A stretch of DNA of 64,000 bases, from NCBI GenBank assembly GCA_963971405.1, contig OZ020489.1, positions 27,678,290 to 27,742,289 of the forward strand, in the 5' to 3' direction. Under the pieces are notes generated by a model. It had not been told where the DNA came from and did not search any database. It was given only the letters and a program-made list of their open reading frames with translations. The position numbers and the translations under genes were made by a program. Positions within the stretch are counted from its first letter, which is position 1, and the number at the start of each line of letters is the position of its first letter. This stretch comes from Psococerastis gibbosa. Its lineage: Eukaryota; Arthropoda; Insecta; Psocodea; Psocidae. Positions 58,853-64,000 of this stretch are shown piece by piece.

Positions 58853-59748
58853 TGCTTTCCAATTTATACGTAGTACAAGGAAAGCTTTGTGATGGTCGAA
58901 ATTTTCGGTTCCGAGATTTCAACGGATTTACAAGTTTTGAGGTCCCAGGAACCCAAAAAAGTGGTTTTTACGAAATGTCTGTCTGTCTGTGCGTCGATTT
59001 CCGGGCAAACTACTCGGTCGATCTTGATGAAATTCGGCATGTAGGTTCACAAAAAGCATACCTCGGCTAACTTAATTTGGGGGGCTTTATTTTCAAATGT
59101 CTGCCTGTTCATCGATTTCCGGGCAAACTACTCGATGGATTTGAATGAAATTCGGCATGTAGGTTCACAAAAATCATACCTCGGGACCATTTTTTTTATA
59201 TTTTGGGCTAACTCAATTTGGGGGGTTTAATTTTCAAAAAACTCCCAAAAAACGTCTAAAAAAATTATTTCTCAAAAACGGCTCCAACGATTTATTTTAA
59301 ATTCACATATATTGTAGTCGTTATTAATGTTAACCAAATGCGGGGATCGCTTGCCCCTTGATAGTTTGCATCCGGGGGTAAAAAAACAAAAAATAACTTA
59401 ATTTTAATGAAAAATGACTACAAAATAATTTTTCTGCGAAACCTTCCTATCGACAATTACTACCTTCAGGCATGTTTTAGGTGTTAAATTGAGTAACGAA
59501 ACCGGAGAGGTTGCTTTCCCAAAAAAAACTATTTGGTTTTGTGCAAATTTTTTTTTTTTTTTTTAAATGATTGAAAATTCACGGTCAAATGCTTTGCGTG
59601 CCCTGCCATTATTACTGTGTGGTAATGTGTTGGCCTGACTTATCTAGAATTTACCTCACCTCCAGCGGCGTCAGTTACGATGAAATTAATCATTTTCTCT
59701 CTCTACAAATTGGAAAGCATGTTCGAGTAAACTCGGATCGGTTCTTTT
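58853..59748 (+). repeat. Dispersed repeat, family E, copy 3 with internal tandem duplication
   Basis: Same ends as copies 1 and 2. The segment with gatttccgggcaaactactc and aaattcggcatgtaggttca occurs twice (about 58,976-59,095 and 59,096-59,215), which makes this copy about 90 bp longer. Confidence 0.8.
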
Positions 59749-60101
59749 TTAATACCGCAGCAGTGAAGTGTCATGTGACGGTGTTAAAATATGCGCGGGA
59801 AATTCAAATTAGTAACTTTCATGAAAGAACTGCCGTGACTAAAATTAAAAATACATTAAAATCTTATATACGAAATAGTCTTCTACAGCTAAATCCGTAA
59901 TAACGTCCTTGGTAAATGTAAATAAAAATCAGATTTTGTGGTACCGTTCCACATCATTTTAAAATCATTGTTTCTAGGAAGGAGTAAATCGAAGTGTGAG
60001 ATAATTATGTGCCACGAGTAATTTAATCTACACAGGATAGTCGTAGCCACTCTAGTTATAGAGGGAGTCGCATAATTATAAATCGGGAGGAAACGGTGAT
60101 G

Positions 60102-60157
60102 ACCAAAGCAGTGAATATATAACTCTAGTTATAGTATTATATATTCAATGACCAAAG
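60102..60157. repeat. Imperfect 42-bp palindrome flanked by 7-bp direct repeats
   Basis: 60,109-60,150 begins cagtgaatatataactctag and ends attatatattcaatg. It is flanked by accaaag at 60,102-60,108 and 60,151-60,157. It resembles the 36-bp palindrome at 22,478. Confidence 0.75.
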
Positions 60158-60528
60158 TAATATAAAAAAGGCATAAATTTAATATGAAGAGTATGACCCA
60201 AATTCCATTGGAGTTCATCTCATTTCCTGGCCATAAATTCAGAAAACTCATTAATCTGTGGCTACGTAATAGAATAAATTCCAAACTGAAATGCAAGTCG
60301 CTTCTCTCGAGGAGAAAATTAAGCGCAGTTATTGAACGTGTGATAAACTCCCGTTTATGAACAGAAAGGGGCGTGTTCGCGATACGCCCAATAATTTTAC
60401 TTCGAGACAAGCTGAACTGACAGGTAGCTGGGGATATTTGGCAATAATATCAATAGATACTTAAATTTCTTCTGCAGTTTTGCTATTGGGCCTACTCTTT
60501 CGAGTTTACCAAAATTGCTCCCCTATTT

Positions 60529-60645
60529 TTACGTTAGCATAAGGAAAGCTATGGGTCAAAATTTTCGATTTTGAGATTTCAACGGATTTACACGTATTGA
60601 CGTCCCTGAAACCAGAAGAATCGGCACGAATGAAGCAGTACATGA
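60529..60645 (+). repeat. 5' fragment of repeat family E
   Basis: Contains ataaggaaagctatgggtca, ttcgattttgagatttcaac and ggatttacacgtattgac, as in the first 120 bp of the family E copies; the rest is missing. Confidence 0.6.
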
Positions 60646-61964
60646 AGCATAACTTTCTTATTTATCAATAAAATTAGTGTAGGTACCGAGATAGAAAAGT
60701 AAAGTAAATTTCTGTTTTCTTTTCAACACAAATAATTACTGTTTTGTAATGAATTAACAGATTCCAGCTATTTCTGGGCAGTTATTTAACTAATTTTTTC
60801 TCATTATTATAATGGCTATATTTAACATAGGCCGAACTTTTCTGATGCATCGGTCTGAACAGACACAATGTTAAGCTTCAACTCTCCCCCAGATTTACCT
60901 TTAGCTACAAGCTGAAGAAGCCAGGAGATCCCAACTGTCAGAAAGTTTAGATGTCATTAGAAGCTTTGACAGTTAAAAGGTTAAATGCCAAGACTCGTCC
61001 GCTTTCTTGTTAACTCCCCACGCAACGCGAGACGAGACTATAAAGTGAAAAGGACTTAAATTATAGTGAAACATTATTGCATTAACTCAGAAGTTTCATA
61101 CAGCAACAAAGGGGAGTAATGACGTGTCTCGTAAGTTTCCAGCACCCCGTACAATGCATAAGGGGAATATTACGATATGATACAAATTTATCCAACTTCT
61201 GTACCCGTAGGCAACTTAGTTGAAGAGGGATGTCCCCCATTCCGAAGATTTGATTGATTACTAAGATTAGCGTTGAATTGGCCAGTTGCGTGCTTTAAAT
61301 GACTGCCATTACCATGAGGACCAGAAAAAAATGTTGCGACTCAAACAACATAGGCTGAGCAATCAGATCTGACTGTAGGCTTGAAAATTTTAACGCCTAC
61401 GAAAAATTTGAGGAACGTGTCTGTTAAAAAAAAAATCCCATTCGGCTCTGGCCAATCAGGTGCAGGGAAATTTCATGGAAGTGCAGACCCCACTTCACGG
61501 GGCGGTGGCTTCATCTTCCCTTATAAATTATATCACACAGCAGAACAAGTTTCGCACTAGCACCGACCCCGCTTTTCCTCTATGCTACGCTTTATTAAAG
61601 ACTTCAAAAGTAAAATTATGCTCTCTATTGGCTCCCGACCACAACTTAAAAAAAAAAACTCCAGTGCTCCAAATTTCGGACCAAAATGACGAAGTATCAC
61701 ATTATTTTCAATTTGACTGGACGCCATCTTGAAATCGTTCATTAGTCGTAAAATTGGTTAAATACCATTTAATTTTTCAGCTAATTTTTCAGCTATGTAG
61801 CTGTTGTGGCTACTGCTGATCAGTGTAAATGTAAAATTGTTTTCAATACACATATTATTATTATTTTATTTAACTTGACTGGACCATTATTTTAGGCAGA
61901 TGTAAAATCCGCAAAAGGGCGTCTGGGAATTTACTAATATTAATTCAAGACTGTGGAGGGTATT

Positions 61965-62205
61965 AGTAGTATGGTTGGACACAGTCCCAGGTCACGGTGT
62001 GGGCCCATAGGACAGTGGACCTCCTGATTATAGTGGATTCCAAAGCACTTGGGGAACACAATGAATTCACACGATCAGTTCGGAGGTGACCAGGACAAGT
62101 CCTACCATGTTTCCCTACCGGCACTGTGCACACGACCAAGTTAACTACATCTTTGAACCTGCTCTGGTCCGCTGGATTCAACTTGGTATGGCGGCCGGCT
62201 TACTG
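61965..62205 (-). repeat. Dispersed repeat family 2, minus-strand copy
   Basis: Reverse complement of the 13,012-13,260 repeat, from gccggccgccataccaag to a tagtagta-type triplet tail. About 90% alike. Confidence 0.75.
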
Positions 62206-62689
62206 TGGAGGGTAAGGAGGAGTTCTGAATTGTGGGGGAAAACGAGATAAAAGACGCGAGCAAAGAAATTACAAGGTTTAGATTAGATTACACGGGCATT
62301 CGAAGGATGGACTGGGGACTTTTATTAATAAAGGCGAAGCCGAGACACAGAGAGGAATATTATTCAAGCCAATTAAAGTGAGCGTCCCAAGGGACTGCAA
62401 TAGTCAGTAGGTAATGGTTTCTGGAATGTAATAAAAACAACTTTTCAGAAAATCCCTGCACGATTATTCCGTCTATACTACTAAAGGGGGAGATGCCAAA
62501 ACATTTTGCAAAGAAATGACAGTCTGCTCTTTTTGACGAAATCAATCAATTCCTCGTTCTGCAGCCTCGAAGAGTTGAAAAAAAAAAACATTCACCGAAA
62601 TTAGAAAACCGAGAAAAATCTGAAACCTACAAACTTTTGCCGTAAATTTACATTTTCAGACCTATTTTTTTTTTCTTTTTTTTTAATTT

Positions 62690-62880
62690 AAGGTTAATAG
62701 CATACAAACAATTCAATGGATGCATCCAATTGACCTCTTCAGTCGCCTCACTAAGTTACCTAATAGGTACTTGTGTCGAGTTACGACACGTGTCCGATCG
62801 CATGGCGTGTAGGGACTCGCACAAGTACAAGCACGCTAACACCTGGCCATCGAAGTCGATTACGGTAGTCTTAAAAAAAC
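62690..62880 (-). repeat. SINE-like repeat, family 1, copy 3
   Basis: Minus-strand copy with cgacttcgatggccaggtgt, gtgaggcgactgaagaggtc and a long A-rich tail. The plus-strand ORF across it is not a gene. Confidence 0.65.
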
Positions 62881-64000
62881 CAAAAAAAACGGGTGAATAC
62901 TTAGCGTTAAGAAAGCTTGTATTTTACTATTAACTTATCATTTCACCATTTTCTTATCTTTGTGGCTGTGTAACGAAGAATTAATTTCGTCAAAACTAGA
63001 AAATATTTTGAGCTCTGTTTTGGGACATTCTGTTAAATCTCCGTCAAAACACTTCGGTTCAATATTAAAACTAATCTGTAACCGCGGCCTACAATCTGTA
63101 ATCGATTACTGAATCTGGCCAAAATCGCTCTAATAGGATAATCACACTGGGAACTATTTACCGCAGCGGTGACCTTGGATTTTTATGGCGGTGTTGTCAG
63201 CCCCTTATTACCAGTATTATTCAGTGTCAGGAAATATCGCCACAAAATATATTAAGTACTACTACCAGCTACCATCTTTGCAGGTGAACCCCATTTAACT
63301 AAATAGTTGTCCTTATTTCTCATATTCGGATAGTTAGTTAGTTAGTTTACGTGTCCGGGCCATCAGGACACGTTCCGCCAGAAAATTGCGGCCTGGATGG
63401 CCTTGTCAGTTCCCTGGTCCAAGTCCCCTTGCGTGATAGGGCAGCTCATCCTATATTCGGATAGTATTAGGTACATTCGGTAAAAAATATATCGTAGGTA
63501 GAAGAATATTCTTGGTGAAGTCAAGATGAGAAATCTGACACCAAAAGCACTACAGTTACTCGCACAATAATTCAAGTCAGCATTTATGTAAAAATATAGC
63601 CACTCTGTCAAGTGACAAGCCGATACCATCTGAGTCTAATTAAGGGGACTTCAAAAGTTGTCACCCCAATTCCTTACCTTTTCTTATCCCAGCTTTCGAT
63701 CAGTCATGTAATTCTCATTTTTGAACTCAAATGTTGTTGGTTGGCTAACATATTAAAAAAAATTATAACATTTTAATGCATTAAAACATAATTCACAGAG
63801 TAAGTGCAAGTACTCTACAGGAGTAAAGGAAAATCCATATATTTTTTGTAAATTGTTTAACTTTCCTGTATTGCACACGGTATCTAGTACATACATACAG
63901 TACGAAGACAACATGACTGATAACAATAAAGTAGTAGTAGTAGTAGTGTTCGTCGGATTAATAACGACTTAGGCCTCATATTTGGGCCCATAGAGCGACT

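Larger units (their letters stand above)
49623..64000. other. Kinesin 5' intron or flank, repeats only
   Basis: No P-loop (GQTSSGKT-type) or other N-terminal kinesin exon could be recognised on the minus strand, and no other host gene on either strand. LINE, family E and foldback repeats are listed separately. Nothing assigned in about 49,700-50,900, 51,200-52,100, 52,200-53,240, 54,100-55,740, 56,240-57,180, 60,650-61,950 and 62,900-64,000. Confidence 0.55.

Noticed and set aside
1..64000. CRISPR arrays, bacterial promoters, operons or ribosome binding sites
   Set aside because: The window is spliced animal DNA; no regularly spaced repeats or prokaryotic gene organisation were present.

Overview
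The window is animal nuclear DNA, almost certainly from an insect. It is AT-rich, short exons with consensus GT/AG splice sites are separated by long introns full of transposable elements, and the only two recognisable host genes are conserved animal genes, both on the minus strand. A hemimetabolous insect such as a hemipteran is a guess from the repeat content; the species cannot be named from sequence alone.

Left part (1-10,566, minus strand): the 5' half of a beta-integrin gene, the insect beta-PS / myospheroid type. Seven constitutive coding exons and one of two alternative 85-nt exons give residues 1-432: signal peptide, PSI domain, first hybrid segment, the complete beta-I (metal-binding) domain and the return into the hybrid domain. 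The EGF, transmembrane and cytoplasmic exons lie beyond the left edge. The two alternative exons (7774-7858 and 5202-5286) have the same length and phase and encode two versions of the specificity-determining loop, so they should be mutually exclusive.

Middle (10,567-25,455): no host gene recognised. It holds LINE 3'-end fragments, SINE-like repeats, foldback MITEs with TTAGGCG-like ends (including a 403-bp nested hairpin), copies of an ~0.8-kb unclassified repeat, a hammerhead-ribozyme motif and a perfect 36-bp palindrome flanked by a 7-bp direct repeat.

Right part (25,456-49,622, minus strand): the 3' four fifths of the kinesin-1 heavy chain gene (Khc). Thirteen exons join in frame into about 778 residues, from the switch I motif of the motor to the IAK autoinhibitory tail and the stop codon. 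A 15.4-kb intron splits the motor domain after the switch II motif; it carries a decayed PIF/Harbinger-like transposon (39,601-41,577). From 49,623 to 64,000 no upstream motor exon (P-loop etc.) was found, so the N-terminal ~190 residues probably lie beyond the right edge. That 14-kb stretch is filled with LINE fragments, foldback elements and dispersed repeats.

The two genes do not form an operon or pathway unit; they are neighbours on the same strand. The most interesting material is the duplicated integrin loop exon, the hammerhead motif enclosed by an inverted repeat, and the small palindromic insertions with 7-bp target-site-like duplications.
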